Positions 1-6,095 of a DNA stretch of 10,607 bases are shown here, in pieces. The notes beneath the pieces are model-generated. The model had not been told where the DNA came from. It was given only the letters and a program-made list of their open reading frames with translations, and did no database searches. The position numbers were made by a program, and so were the translations under genes. The first letter of the stretch is position 1. The number at the start of each line of letters is the position of its first letter. This DNA comes from Pseudomonadota bacterium (lineage in GTDB: Bacteria; Pseudomonadota; Alphaproteobacteria; Sphingomonadales; Sphingomonadaceae): the NCBI GenBank assembly GCA_023432995.1, contig JAEZES010000250.1, positions 1 through 10,607 on the forward strand. Direction: 5' to 3'.

Positions 1-519
1 GAGTTGGAGCGTTCGGCGAGCGCTTTCGAGCTTGCCCTTGTTCTCGATCCGGCGCACCGCGACAAGCACATCAGCAGGCTCGATCTCGGCAATTGGCAGC
101 TGACCAATTGAACCATCGAGCAGCGAAAGCAGATACTCGCTCCGGGTGGCGGTGCTTTCCGCCCAGGCCTTCGCGCCGTCGCGGCGACGCTTCGTGCAGT
201 ATTCTTCCGCGATGGCCTTAAAGGTATGCTCGGCCTGGAGCTGTGCACGTAGCTTCTCGCGCTTCTTTTCGCGCGATGGGTCCTTGCCTAGCGAGAGCAG
301 GTCTCTTGCCTCGTCGCGACGTTTACGCGCGTCTGCGAGGCTGGTTTGTGGGTAGGTGCCGATCGCAAGCTTCTTTTCCCGGCCTTCGTAGCGATATTTG
401 AGGCGCCACAGCTTTCCGCCGGACGGCTGGACAAGCAGGAAGAGCCCGAGTGCGTCACCCAATTTGTAGGGCTTTCCCCTGGGCTTTGCGTTTCGAATCG
501 CGACATCTGTAAGCGGCAT
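1..519 (-). CDS. Tyrosine recombinase (DUF4102-type integrase), N-terminal part, cut by window edge
   Basis: Site-specific recombinase of a tRNA-targeting integrative element. The reading frame is open from an ATG at 519 to the first base of the window, giving 173 residues with no stop; the gene continues to the left outside. The start MPLTDVAIRNAKP and the following stretch to about residue 85 (LGDALGLFLLVQPSGG, LWRLKYRYEGREKKLAIGTY, SLADARKRRDEARDLLSLGKDP) match the DUF4102/Arm-DNA-bind_3 N-terminal domain. Residues from about 100 onward (TFKAIAEEY ... AWAESTATRSEYLLSLL) look like the start of the SAM-like core-binding domain. The catalytic domain with the R-H-R-Y residues lies outside, so activity cannot be judged. 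Codon use is visibly less GC-rich than in the genes to the right (AAG, CTT, AAA, GCA, CCA are common), which fits acquisition by transfer. It starts about 200 bp beyond the 3' end of tRNA-Gly and points the same way, the usual arrangement for such integrases. The Shine-Dalgarno is weak (GGGAAAGG about 9 nt upstream). Family assignment is firm; intactness is unknown. Confidence 0.9.
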   Translation of the reverse strand, partial: MPLTDVAIRNAKPRGKPYKLGDALGLFLLVQPSGGKLWRLKYRYEGREKKLAIGTYPQTSLADARKRRDEARDLLSLGKDPSREKKREKLRAQLQAEHTFKAIAEEYCTKRRRDGAKAWAESTATRSEYLLSLLDGSIGQLPIAEIEPADVLVAVRRIENKGKLESARRTLQL

Positions 520-540
520 GAATCCGGGCCTTTCCCGCCG

Positions 541-564
541 AGTGGCCCCCACATGGGGGCCACT
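541..564. repeat. Perfect inverted repeat upstream of the integrase
   Basis: Two 10-bp arms, AGTGGCCCCC (541-550) and GGGGGCCACT (555-564), surround a 4-base loop ACAT. The repeat lies 22 bp upstream of the integrase ATG. No T-run follows on either strand, so a rho-independent terminator is not supported. It could be an operator controlling the integrase, a leader hairpin near its ribosome-binding site, or paired binding sites for the recombinase arm domain or an excisionase. The sequence shows the symmetry; the role is inference. Confidence 0.75.
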
Positions 565-583
565 CGAATTGTCCATTTTTCCT

Positions 584-604
584 GTGGCCCCCGCTTTGGC
601 CCCG
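584..604 (+). repeat. Additional TGGCCCC direct repeats in the integrase upstream region
   Basis: GTGGCCCCC recurs at 584-592, identical to the left arm of the inverted repeat at 542-550, and TTGGCCCCG follows at 596-604. With the inverted copy at 555-563 the heptamer TGGCCCC occurs four times within about 65 bp. Clustered short repeats between a tRNA-borne attachment site and the integrase start are where arm-type sites bound by the integrase N-terminal domain are expected. That role is inferred from position only. Confidence 0.55.
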
Positions 605-659
605 TGAACAGGGAGATGCAGCGAGATGTTCAGAGCAAAACTGGGACCAACAAACTCAC

Positions 660-675
660 GAAACCCAAGGGTTTC
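660..675. repeat. Short dyad GAAACCC/GGGTTTC downstream of tRNA-Gly
   Basis: A 7-bp inverted repeat, GAAACCC (660-666) and GGGTTTC (669-675), has only AA between the arms. It lies 43 bp beyond the tRNA 3' end. On the minus strand the dyad is followed by a loosely T-rich GTGAGTTTGTT, so it might act as a weak tRNA terminator. It could equally be a recombination-protein site of the inserted element. Neither role is proven by the sequence. Confidence 0.3.
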
Positions 676-718
676 TGCGGGCGTTATAGGTCATCTGGGA
701 TTTCTTGGGAAGGGCGGC

Positions 719-750
719 TGGAGCGGGTAACGGGAATCGAACCCGTCTAG
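719..750. other. Probable attachment-site region of the integrative element (tRNA-Gly 3' end)
   Basis: The 3' half of tRNA-Gly (T-arm, acceptor stem, CCA end) directly faces the integrase gene. Integrases of this family usually recombine within the tRNA 3' half and restore an intact tRNA, leaving a direct repeat at the far end of the element. The tRNA here is complete, as expected. The second copy is not in the window, so the exact core and its length cannot be fixed; the coordinates are a plausible range only. Confidence 0.4.
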
Positions 751-792
751 CTAGCTTGGAAGGCTAGTGCATTACCACTATGCTATACCCGC
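719..792 (-). tRNA. tRNA-Gly (anticodon TCC)
   Basis: Read on the minus strand, a complete cloverleaf is visible. The acceptor stem is GCGGGTA paired with TACCCGC. The anticodon arm is CTAGC/GCTAG around the 7-base loop CTTCCAA, giving anticodon TCC, which reads GGA/GGG glycine codons. The T-arm has the conserved GGTTCGATTCC core. The discriminator base is T and the CCA end is encoded (719-721), so the gene is 74 nt with CCA. It starts 39 bp after the stop codon of the OmpA-domain lipoprotein gene, in the same orientation, so it could be transcribed by readthrough or from its own promoter over that stop codon. It appears to be the integration target of the element on its left. Confidence 0.97.
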
Positions 793-807
793 TCGGGCCG
801 CGCGGCG

Positions 808-835
808 ATTGCCACTTGTGCGGGCTCCGCGTCAA
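808..835 (-). promoter_or_regulatory. Candidate promoter for tRNA-Gly
   Basis: On the minus strand TTGACG (835-830) is followed after 16 bp by GGCAAT (813-808), and the mature tRNA begins 15 nt further on. The -35-like box is a near match to TTGACA and contains the TGA stop of the lipoprotein gene. The -10-like box is weak. Position and spacing suit a stable-RNA promoter, but this is sequence resemblance only. Confidence 0.35.
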
Positions 836-1431
836 CCGTCTGGCGGCGCGCCCGGCTCTTCGGCTTGCCTTTCGCCGGCTTGCGGCTCCGACCCGGCCGG
901 AGCGACCGTGACCGTGACGCGGCGATTGCGCGCCCGCCCCTCCTCGTCCGGCGTGCCGTCGGGCAGCGCGTTGGGCGCCACCGGCCGCTGCTCGCCGAGG
1001 GGTATGATCTTGATCCGCGAACGGTCCACGCCCCGTTCCGCCAGCCAGTCGGCCACCACCTCGGCCCGGCGGCCGGACACGCGCAGGTTGGCCTCGTCGT
1101 GGCCCACCGAATCGGTATGGCCGCGCAGCACGATGGGCCAGCCCTGCGCGATCTGCGGTGATTCGATCAGTTCGCCCAGCGCACGCTCGGCGGCCTCGCT
1201 CAGGGCGAGGCCCCCGTCCGCGAACGGGACGGTGAGTTCGAGAGGCTCGGGCGCGGCCTCCACCGCCGGCGGCAGCACATCGGGGCGAATGATCGACGGC
1301 GTGACCTCCTCGGCGGGAACGGGCAGGGGCGTCGCGTCTTGATCGGATCCCGGTTCGCTGGCCCCACGCTCGCACGACGGCAGTGCCAGGGTGACGGCGG
1401 CCAAGATCACGATCCGTGAACGTTCGGACAT
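832..1431 (-). CDS. OmpA-domain outer-membrane lipoprotein
   Basis: A 199-residue lipoprotein predicted to anchor the outer membrane to peptidoglycan. The N-terminus has basic residues (R4, R6), a hydrophobic stretch and the lipobox LPSC, giving lipidation at C20. A Pro/Glu-rich linker (about 21-65) follows. The OmpA C-terminal domain spans about 66-177, with the signature LRGHTDSVG (102-110) and NLRVSGRRAEVVADWL (115-130). D107 and R122 have the spacing of the Asp and Arg that bind diaminopimelate in OmpA-family proteins. The C-terminal tail is short, acidic and Pro-rich. The ATG at 1431 is preceded by AGGAG, which overlaps the stop codon of the antiporter gene with 6 nt spacing, so the two genes are very likely co-transcribed and translationally linked. 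The exact role is unknown. Candidates are cell-envelope integrity or a periplasmic partner of the antiporter; the latter rests only on the gene pairing. Confidence 0.88.
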   Translation of the reverse strand: MSERSRIVILAAVTLALPSCERGASEPGSDQDATPLPVPAEEVTPSIIRPDVLPPAVEAAPEPLELTVPFADGGLALSEAAERALGELIESPQIAQGWPIVLRGHTDSVGHDEANLRVSGRRAEVVADWLAERGVDRSRIKIIPLGEQRPVAPNALPDGTPDEEGRARNRRVTVTVAPAGSEPQAGERQAEEPGAPPDG

Positions 1432-1440
1432 CCTTCTCTC

Positions 1441-3288
1441 CTATGCGGCCGCGGTCCGCGCCCGCCCCCGGCCACGCTGCCCTTTCTCGGCGGACGCCGG
1501 CTTGGCCTGGGGTGGCGAGAACGAGATCACCGTATCCCCCGGCCGCGGTTCGGGCGTCGCCGCGTGCGTGAAGAAGCGCATCCGGCCATTCGCCCGCACC
1601 AGGAGCAGGAGCTCCGCCTCGTCCGGCAACGCGGCTTTCACATCCTCGAGCTTGAACTGCTCGGAGAGCTTGGTCTTGCGGAAGACCCAGCCCTCGCTCT
1701 GGCGCTGCTCGACGTCGTCGATCCCGAAACCGGTAGCGAACAGCGCCTGGCCCCTCAAGGACGCCGGCAGCGCGCGCGGATCGTCGCCGGTGTCCGCGTC
1801 GCCGAGCTGGTACACCGAATCCGAACCGATCTCCGGCGCGAACTCCGAGCACACCAGGGCGTTGTAGGCTTCGTTGTCGGTCGCGGCGACAAGCACCTGG
1901 AACGGATTGAGATCGAGTTCGTGCTCGGCCTCTTCGTGGAGAACTTCCCCGTGATAGGCGGGAATGCCCGCCTCTCGCGCCAGCTTGAGCCGGCGCCAGC
2001 TCGCATCGGCAATCAGCACCGGGTTGCCGAGCTCGTGGACCTGTCGGGCCAGCGCCACCGTCCACGGGGTCGAGCCCACGATCAGCAGACCCGGCCGCGC
2101 CTCGCCTTTCACGCCGAGCCAGCGCGCGACCCGGTCGATGGTGAAGCCATGGGCGACGATCGTCGCGACCACGACGGCGAAGCTGAGCCCGATCAGGATG
2201 GTGCCGTCGGCAAAGCCGATCTCCTCGAGCCGCAGCGCAAACAGGCCGGAAATAGAGACCATGACGATGCCGCGGGGCGCGATCCAGGCGAGGAACAGCC
2301 GTTCCTTCCACGGGATGCCGCTGAACAGCAGGCTGACGAGGATCGTTGCCGGACGGACCAAGAACAGCAAGGCGAGCAGGAACAGCCCGAAGCGCCATTC
2401 GAATGCGCGCAGCTCGGCCACCTCGAGCGAGGCCGCGAGAAGGACGAAGATTCCCGACACGAGCAGGGTCGCGACGTTCTGCTTGAACGGGTGGAAGCTC
2501 CGCAGGTTGGCCGCGGGCATGTTCGCCAGCGCGACCCCCATGACCGTCACGGCCACCAGGCCCGCTTCGTGCTCGACCAAGTTGCAGCCGACGAAGGTCG
2601 CGATCACGGCGACGAGCAGGACCGGTGCCTTCAGGTATTCGGGCACGAGGCCGCGCGAGAACGACCATCCGATGGCCCTTGCCGCGGCAAAGCCGATGGC
2701 AGCCGAGGCCACGGCGGCGAGGATCAGCGGTGGCACGATTGCGAGCACCGAGGTCCCGTCGCTCGACAGCCGGAAATACTCGTAGGCCATCACGGCGCAG
2801 AGCGCGCCGACGGGATCGTTGACGATCGCTTCCCAGCGAAGAATCGCCGCCGGGCGCGGCTGGATATTGGCCTGGCGAAGCAGCGGCAGCACCACCGTGG
2901 GGCCGGTCACCACGAGGATACCGGCGAACAGGATGGCGACCGGCCAGACGAGGCCGGCGATGTAGTAGCAGGCCAGCGCGCCGAGCAGCCACCCCACCGG
3001 CGCTCCGACCAGGACCAACCGCCAGACACCCTCGCCGTATTTGCGCAACTCGCGGAAATCGAGCTGCAGGCCGCCCTCGAACAGGATCAACGCGACCCCG
3101 ATCGAGATCATCGGCCCGAGCAGGTCGCCGAACACCTCGCGCGGATTGAACAGGCCAAACACGGGGCCGGCGAGGAACCCTGCCGCCAGCATCAGAACAA
3201 TGGCCGGCCAGCCGCTCCGCCAGGCGATCCACTGAGCCCCGATCCCGAGCAGGCCGACGAGGGCGATGACCAGAGCCTGATCTTGCAT
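1441..3288 (-). CDS. Cation:proton antiporter (CPA family) with C-terminal RCK/TrkA-like domain
   Basis: A 615-residue inner-membrane antiporter expected to exchange Na+ or K+ for H+ and so control cytoplasmic pH and ion balance. Residues 1 to about 390 form the hydrophobic Na+/H+ exchanger domain with many membrane segments. Family marks are LILFEGGLQLDF (67-78), VTGPTVVLPLLRQ (127-139) and WEAIVNDPVGAL (152-163), whose N157-D158 pair corresponds to the ion-binding ND site of electroneutral CPA1 exchangers. From about 399 there is a Rossmann-like RCK N domain (LLIVGSTPWT ... PVLIADAS ... FQVLVAATDNEAYN). A TrkA-C-like segment ending RPGDTVISF (582-590) and a basic Ala/Arg-rich tail follow. 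The usual second and third glycines of the nucleotide-binding loop are replaced (GSTPWT), so nucleotide gating may differ. The ATG at 3288 has no strong Shine-Dalgarno; the in-frame upstream codons reach a stop without another good start. It begins 76 bp after apt and is followed after 9 bp by the lipoprotein gene. Ion specificity cannot be read from the sequence. Confidence 0.9.
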   Translation of the reverse strand: MQDQALVIALVGLLGIGAQWIAWRSGWPAIVLMLAAGFLAGPVFGLFNPREVFGDLLGPMISIGVALILFEGGLQLDFRELRKYGEGVWRLVLVGAPVGWLLGALACYYIAGLVWPVAILFAGILVVTGPTVVLPLLRQANIQPRPAAILRWEAIVNDPVGALCAVMAYEYFRLSSDGTSVLAIVPPLILAAVASAAIGFAAARAIGWSFSRGLVPEYLKAPVLLVAVIATFVGCNLVEHEAGLVAVTVMGVALANMPAANLRSFHPFKQNVATLLVSGIFVLLAASLEVAELRAFEWRFGLFLLALLFLVRPATILVSLLFSGIPWKERLFLAWIAPRGIVMVSISGLFALRLEEIGFADGTILIGLSFAVVVATIVAHGFTIDRVARWLGVKGEARPGLLIVGSTPWTVALARQVHELGNPVLIADASWRRLKLAREAGIPAYHGEVLHEEAEHELDLNPFQVLVAATDNEAYNALVCSEFAPEIGSDSVYQLGDADTGDDPRALPASLRGQALFATGFGIDDVEQRQSEGWVFRKTKLSEQFKLEDVKAALPDEAELLLLVRANGRMRFFTHAATPEPRPGDTVISFSPPQAKPASAEKGQRGRGRARTAAA

Positions 3289-3364
3289 CGCTACAGATGG
3301 GACCCCGGTACGACCTCTACTCGCCGATCAATGCGCGCCGGCCTGATTCTTTCCGCGCGAGCGG

Positions 3365-3901
3365 TCAATGGCCCGGAAAGTCGATCAGCGCGTCGGCCGC
3401 GACGCCCGCCGCACGCAAGGCGTGGGCTCCGCCCAGATCCGGCAGGTCGATCACGAACAGCGCGTGCTCGACGGTGGCGCCGGCCCGGCGCAGCAGCTGC
3501 GCCCCCGCGAGCGCGGTCCCGCCGGTGGCAATCAGGTCGTCGACCAGCAGCACGCGTTCGCCCTGGCGGATCGCGCCCGGATCGAGCTCGATCCGGGCTG
3601 AGCCGTATTCGAGCGCGTAATCGATCCCGATCGTCTTGACCGGCAGCTTGCCGGCCTTGCGCAGCGGAACGAAGCCGATCCCGAGCCGCGCCGCGATCGC
3701 CGCACCGAAGATGAACCCGCGCGCCTCGATCCCGGCTACCGCCGACGCCCCGGTCCGCCCGGCGCGCTCGACCAGGTGCTCGATCGTCGCCGCGAAGCCC
3801 GGTCCATGCGCAATCAGCGTGGTGATGTCGCGGAACTGGATTCCCGCAGCCGGAAAGTCCGGGATCGTGCGGACCAGCGCCTTGATATCGGCCGGGGTCA
3901 A
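3365..3901 (-). CDS. apt: Adenine phosphoribosyltransferase
   Basis: A cytoplasmic purine-salvage enzyme converting adenine and PRPP to AMP and pyrophosphate. The 178 residues match the usual Apt length. Visible marks are IPDFPAAGIQFRDITTLI (13-30), the flexible and adenine-binding regions IEARGFIFG (58-66) and VPLRKAGKLP (78-87), and the PRPP-binding loop VLLVDDLIATGGTA (117-130). The conserved C-terminal FPGH is present. The start is TTG at 3901-3899, which gives the expected MTPADIKALV N-terminus after fMet initiation. No ATG fits family alignment. The TTG overlaps the TGA of petC (shared TTGA), with GAGGA directly before it, so apt is the last gene of the cytochrome bc1 operon and is probably translated by coupling with petC. 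The link to respiration is by operon position only; the enzyme itself is housekeeping. Confidence 0.96.
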   Translation of the reverse strand: MTPADIKALVRTIPDFPAAGIQFRDITTLIAHGPGFAATIEHLVERAGRTGASAVAGIEARGFIFGAAIAARLGIGFVPLRKAGKLPVKTIGIDYALEYGSARIELDPGAIRQGERVLLVDDLIATGGTALAGAQLLRRAGATVEHALFVIDLPDLGGAHALRAAGVAADALIDFPGH

Positions 3902-4752
3902 TCCTCGCGCCGCTTGGGCTTCACGCCGGCCCAGACCTGCTGCTTGGCTAGCCAGGCGAGGATCGTCGCGAAGATCAGGAAACCGACCACCGCCCAGCCG
4001 GTCTGCTTGCGCTTCACCAGCGTCGGCTCCGCGGTCCAGGTGAGGAACGCAGCGACGTCCTTGGCCATCTGATCGACGGTGGCCTCGGTGCCGTCGGCAT
4101 AGGTCACCTGGCCATCGGTCAGCGGCGGCGCCATCGCCAGGTTGAGGTTGGGGAAGTACGGATTGTAATACAGGCCGGTGCCGGTCCTGGCGTCGGGGAA
4201 CTTCGCCAGCAACTCGGCCGGCTGCGCCTGGTAGCCCGTCAACAGCGAATAGACGTAGGCCGCGCCGTCATGCCGCGCCTTGGTCATCAGCGACAGGTCC
4301 GGCGGGATCGCGTTGTTGTTCGCCGCGCGGGCGGCGATATCGTTGGCGAACGGCGACGGGAAGTAGTCGGTCGGCGTACCCGCGCGGGTGTTGGTCTCAC
4401 CGGTGTTCGGATCGACCCCCGGCACGGTCCAGCTGGCGGCCTCTGCCTTGATCTCGGCTTCGGTGTAGCCGAGCTGCGCAAGGTCGCGCATCGCGACGTA
4501 CTTGAGCGAGTGGCAGGCCGAGCAGACTTCCTTGTAGACTTGGTAGCCGCGCTGGAGCTGCTGCAGGTCCCACTTGCCGAACGGGCCGTCGCTGGCCAGC
4601 GCGAGCGCCTTGGGGTGCTCGTGGAACTCGTGCTCGGCGGTCGGCTCGACCAGGTAGCCCTGGCCGATGACCGCGCTTGCGCCCGAGCCGAGGGCCCACA
4701 GCGCCATGACGGCGAAGCCGAGCCCGACAAAGAAACCGATCAACCTGATCAT
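3898..4752 (-). CDS. petC: Cytochrome c1 of the cytochrome bc1 complex
   Basis: The membrane-anchored c-type heme subunit of complex III, which takes electrons from the Rieske protein and passes them to soluble or membrane cytochrome c in the periplasm. The 284 residues start with a hydrophobic export signal (RLIGFFVGLGFAVMALWAL, about 3-21). The heme-binding motif CSACH lies at 77-81 (thioether cysteines C77 and C80, axial H81). The segment FPSPFANDIAARAANNNAIP (131-150) and PPDLSLM are typical of cytochrome c1. MAPPL (207-211) supplies M207 as the likely sixth heme ligand. A C-terminal membrane anchor (about 252-270, WAVVGFLIFATILAWLA) precedes a basic cytoplasmic tail. It follows petB after 26 bp, with AAGGGAAAG upstream of the ATG, and its stop codon overlaps the start of apt. 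Complete, with no missing ligand. Confidence 0.97.
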   Translation of the reverse strand: MIRLIGFFVGLGFAVMALWALGSGASAVIGQGYLVEPTAEHEFHEHPKALALASDGPFGKWDLQQLQRGYQVYKEVCSACHSLKYVAMRDLAQLGYTEAEIKAEAASWTVPGVDPNTGETNTRAGTPTDYFPSPFANDIAARAANNNAIPPDLSLMTKARHDGAAYVYSLLTGYQAQPAELLAKFPDARTGTGLYYNPYFPNLNLAMAPPLTDGQVTYADGTEATVDQMAKDVAAFLTWTAEPTLVKRKQTGWAVVGFLIFATILAWLAKQQVWAGVKPKRRED

Positions 4753-4778
4753 TGCGTCTTTCCCTTAGTCCCGCGCGC

Positions 4779-6095
4779 TCAGGTGGCCGGAGAGGTGTTT
4801 TCGCCCAGCACCGCCTTGTTGTCCGAGCCGAGCACCGCCTCGGTGATCGAGAACGGCAGCGGCTCGGGCCGCTCGACTATCGAGACGAGCGGCAGGATCA
4901 CGAGGAAGTGCAGGAAGTAGTAGGCGGTGAAGATCTGGCTGAGCATCACGTAAGGCTCTTCGGCCGGGGCGCCGCCGCAGTAGAACAGCACCGCCATCGC
5001 CGGGATCAGCCCGAACCAGAAGAACTTGCGGAACAGCGGCCGGTAGTGACCCGAGCGCACCGGCGACTTGTCGAGCCAGGGCAGGAAGAACCAGACCAGG
5101 ATCGAGGCGAACATCGCCAGGACGCCGAGCAGCTTCGCCTCGATGATCACCACCGAGGTGAACGGGATGACGAGGTCTTGCGTGAACGCGCGCAGGATCG
5201 CGTAGAACGGCCAGAAGTACCATTCGGGCACGATGTGCGCCGGCGTCGCCATCGGGTTGGCCTCGATGTAGTTGTCGGGGTGGCCGAGCAGGTTGGGCCC
5301 GAAGAACACCAGCGCGAAGTACAGGATCAGGAACACCCCGAGGCCGAAGCCGTCCTTGGCGGTGAAGTACGGGTGGAACGGCACCGTGTCGCTCTCGCTC
5401 TTGACCTCGACCCCGGTCGGGTTCGAAGAGCCGGGGATGTGCAGCGCCCAGATGTGCAGGATGACCACTCCGGCGATCACGAACGGCAAGAGGTAGTGCA
5501 GCGAGAAGAAGCGGTTGAGCGCGGCGTTGTCGGGCGCGAAGCCGCCAAGCAGCCAGATCTGCAGCGGCTCGCCGACCAGCGGGATTGCGCCGAACAGGCC
5601 GGTGATGACCTTGGCGCCCCAGAAGCTCATCTGCCCCCACGGCAGCACGTAGCCCATGAAGCCGGTCGCCATCAGCAGCAGGAAGATGACCACGCCGAGC
5701 AGCCAGACCATCTCGCGCGGGGCCTTGTACGAGCCGTAGTAGAACCCGCGGAAGATGTGCAGGTAGATCACCGCGAAGAACATGCTCGCGCCGTTGGCGT
5801 GGCCGTAGCGCAGCAGCCAGCCCCAGTTGACGTCGCGCATGATGTGCTCGACCGAGGCGAAGGCGACGCCGGCGTTGGCCGCATAATGCATCGCCAGGAT
5901 CACGCCGGTGACGATCTGCAGCACCAGGCAGAAGCCGGCGAGCACGCCGAAGTTCCACCAGTAGTTGAGGTTGCGCGGCACCGGGTACCCGCCGCCGATG
6001 GCGTTGTAGACGAGGCGCGGAAGCGGCAACTTCTCGTCGAGGTACCGCATCAGTGGCACCTTGGGTTCGTAGTGCTTGGCCCAGGGGAAGCTCAT
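4779..6095 (-). CDS. petB: Cytochrome b of the cytochrome bc1 complex
   Basis: The integral-membrane subunit that binds hemes bL and bH and forms the quinol-oxidising and quinone-reducing sites. It has 438 residues with eight or so hydrophobic helices. Heme ligands by comparison with mitochondrial cytochrome b are H99 (in HANGASMFF), H113 (in YLHIFRGFYYGSY), H200 (in FSLHYLLPFVI) and H214 (in VILHIWALH). The Qo-site PEWYF motif is at 290-294, and GYVLPWGQMSFWGA (148-161) is the conserved cd-helix region. The frame is open upstream to 6221, but the ATG at 6095 is chosen because it gives the family N-terminus MSFPWAKHYEPKVPLMRYLD and shares one base with the petA stop (TGATG). The extra 42 upstream residues are arginine-rich, unlike any cytochrome b, and lie inside petA. 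Single full-length cytochrome b (not split into b6/subunit IV), as in proteobacteria and mitochondria. Confidence 0.98.
   Translation of the reverse strand: MSFPWAKHYEPKVPLMRYLDEKLPLPRLVYNAIGGGYPVPRNLNYWWNFGVLAGFCLVLQIVTGVILAMHYAANAGVAFASVEHIMRDVNWGWLLRYGHANGASMFFAVIYLHIFRGFYYGSYKAPREMVWLLGVVIFLLLMATGFMGYVLPWGQMSFWGAKVITGLFGAIPLVGEPLQIWLLGGFAPDNAALNRFFSLHYLLPFVIAGVVILHIWALHIPGSSNPTGVEVKSESDTVPFHPYFTAKDGFGLGVFLILYFALVFFGPNLLGHPDNYIEANPMATPAHIVPEWYFWPFYAILRAFTQDLVIPFTSVVIIEAKLLGVLAMFASILVWFFLPWLDKSPVRSGHYRPLFRKFFWFGLIPAMAVLFYCGGAPAEEPYVMLSQIFTAYYFLHFLVILPLVSIVERPEPLPFSITEAVLGSDNKAVLGENTSPAT

Noticed and set aside
346..750. 134-codon open frame on the plus strand over the integrase start and tRNA
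   Set aside because: It runs through the inverted repeat and the 3' half of tRNA-Gly, opposes the clearly conserved integrase frame, and has no family resemblance.
764..3232. 822-codon open frame on the minus strand
   Set aside because: It overlaps the antiporter and lipoprotein genes in another frame, is Arg/Gly/Ala-rich with no domain, and runs through the tRNA. It is a high-GC shadow.
3353..3364. CCGC-GCGA-GCGG hairpin after apt as a terminator
   Set aside because: A 4-bp stem without a following T-run; such short GC dyads are common by chance in this composition.
1564..3639. 691-codon open frame on the plus strand
   Set aside because: Antisense to the antiporter and apt, of low complexity (Asp/Glu/Gln/Arg-rich) and without a recognisable motif. 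It is a mirror of real coding sequence.
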